Assembly: GCA_002393945.1 (NCBI GenBank) | Contig: DGSO01000026.1 | Coordinates: 1 to 7,309, forward strand | Direction of reading: 5' to 3' | Length of the DNA: 7,309 nucleotides | Source of the DNA: Bacteroidales bacterium UBA4360 | GTDB taxonomy: Bacteria > Bacteroidota > Bacteroidia > Bacteroidales > UBA932 | In this document: positions 7,049-7,309 of the stretch, piece after piece | Layout: every line of letters begins with the position of its first letter | Position numbering within the stretch: the first letter of the stretch is position 1 | Made by a program: the position numbers and the translations under genes | The notes under the pieces: model-generated | Databases searched by the model: none | What the model was told of the DNA's origin: nothing | What the model saw: only the letters and a program-made list of their open reading frames with translations

Positions 7049-7147
7049 CTACTTGCAGAGGGACTGGTAGAACCCTACCATCTGGGCCTGGAGGGCGGCG
7101 GGGGCGAAGGCTTTGCCGACGGCGGCGTGAATTGGTTCTGTGATGCG
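7049..7147 (-). pseudogene. Possible remnant of a gene 3' end on the minus strand
   Basis: The minus strand reads RITEPIHAAVGKAFAPAALQ and continues AQMVGFYQSLCK before a TAG at 7051-7049. The 32 codons look protein-like (amphipathic and Ala-rich, with GC-biased third positions) and the stretch is much richer in GC than its surroundings. The frame is closed just upstream by a TGA at 7150-7148, and its only ATG is near the end, so no complete gene is possible. It could be the tail of a decayed gene or an accidental frame. I do not recognise the family. Confidence 0.25.
7067..7082. other. Small hairpin inside the GC-rich stretch
   Basis: Tggtag and ctacca pair over 6 bp with a 4-nt loop (aacc). 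It follows the operon terminator and has no T-tract. It is noted because this stretch of about 290 bp has no confirmed gene; apart from this hairpin, the possible gene remnant and the repeats further on, I see nothing in it. Confidence 0.3.
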
Positions 7148-7180
7148 TCACTCAGCTACAAGGCGGACCGGGAGGGCATT

Positions 7181-7217
7181 TTAACACTATTTAACACTTC
7201 TTAACATTGCTTTAACA
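7181..7217 (+). promoter_or_regulatory. Four phased TTAACA boxes, probable response-regulator binding array
   Basis: TTAACA starts at 7181, 7191, 7201 and 7212, so the copies are 10, 10 and 11 bp apart and lie on one face of the helix. Direct hexamers separated by 4-5 bp are the arrangement bound by OmpR/PhoB-family response regulators; Bacillus subtilis PhoP uses TT(A/T/C)ACA-like hexamers about 11 bp apart. The last copy falls in the expected -33 region of the promoter for the gene at 7251, so the bound protein would probably activate it. The regulator in this organism is not known. Confidence 0.6.
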
Positions 7218-7238
7218 TAGTTTCTCGGGGATTCGGGG

Positions 7239-7246
7239 CAATTTTG
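7239..7246 (+). promoter_or_regulatory. Candidate -7 element with almost no leader
   Basis: Caattttg matches the TAnnTTTG consensus except at the first base. It ends only 4 nt before the ATG at 7251, so transcription would start at or within a few bases of the start codon, giving a leaderless or nearly leaderless mRNA. The fourth TTAACA box occupies the place of the -33 element. Confidence 0.45.
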
Positions 7247-7250
7247 CAGC

Positions 7251-7309
7251 ATGAAAAAGATTCTGTTATTTGTAGGGCCAAGTCCAAAACCCTTTCCAGT
7301 TGAAATCCA
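7251..7309 (+). CDS. Start of an unidentified gene, cut by the window end
   Basis: An ATG followed by 18 sense codons runs to the window edge (MKKILLFVGPSPKPFPVEI). The first eight residues look like the start of a signal peptide, but the chain turns Pro-rich immediately afterwards. It may instead be a cytoplasmic protein starting with a beta strand and a Gly-Pro loop, as some glycosyltransferases do, or an exported protein whose signal peptide is interrupted. The start is supported by the promoter-like element 4 nt upstream and the phased repeats before it. Too little is visible to name a product. Confidence 0.45.
   Translation, partial: MKKILLFVGPSPKPFPVEI

Noticed and set aside
7181..7217. 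TTAACA copies as a CRISPR array
   Set aside because: The units are 6 bp with 4-5 bp gaps, far too short for repeats and spacers.
7181..7217. TTAACA copies as a LytTR-type binding site
   Set aside because: LytTR sites are usually two 9-bp repeats about 21 bp apart with a central GTT; the 10-bp step of four hexamers fits OmpR/PhoB-type binding better, though LytTR is not fully excluded.

Overview
The window reads as chromosome of a member of the Bacteroidota, most likely Bacteroidales. Three things point there: promoter elements of the TAnnTTTG type, coding starts without clear Shine-Dalgarno sequences, and protein architectures typical of the phylum (an M56 peptidase fused to a TonB C-terminal domain, and a large outer-membrane beta-barrel protein with a carboxypeptidase-regulatory-like N-terminal domain). 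All recognised genes lie on the + strand. No RNA gene, CRISPR array or complete mobile element was seen.

Layout. (1) 1-1084: the 3' part of a GNAT acetyltransferase with a YoaP-like C-terminal domain, then 26 nt later a complete second GNAT acetyltransferase of the RimJ/RimL type. (2) 1085-1284: a 200-bp intergenic region with three exactly spaced 7-mers, a 13-bp hairpin, an imperfect direct repeat, and a Bacteroidota-type promoter with a dyad between its two elements. (3) 1285-6960: a compact four-gene operon. It encodes a BlaI/MecI-family repressor, a BlaR1/MecR1-like M56 membrane metallopeptidase ending in a TonB-type domain, a secreted TPR protein, and a 961-residue outer-membrane beta-barrel protein. 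The first three genes overlap by 4 bp and 1 bp, and the last gap is 8 nt. (4) 6961-7309: an intrinsic terminator, a GC-rich stretch holding a possible minus-strand gene remnant, four TTAACA hexamers at 10-11 bp spacing, and the first 59 bp of another gene.

The main unit is a repressor/sensor-peptidase pair. It is organised like the beta-lactam sensors of staphylococci, but there is no penicillin-binding sensor domain and no beta-lactamase gene in view. The periplasmic part of the sensor is a TonB C-terminal domain, and the two following genes encode an exported TPR protein and an outer-membrane barrel with a plug-like region. The inferred model is that the peptidase senses a cell-envelope condition, possibly through contact with an outer-membrane partner, then inactivates the repressor and raises expression of the operon. 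The signal, the direct targets and the role of the barrel cannot be read from the sequence.

The second notable element is the phased TTAACA array upstream of position 7251. It resembles the direct-repeat boxes bound by OmpR/PhoB-family response regulators and lies where the -33 element of a promoter with almost no leader would be.
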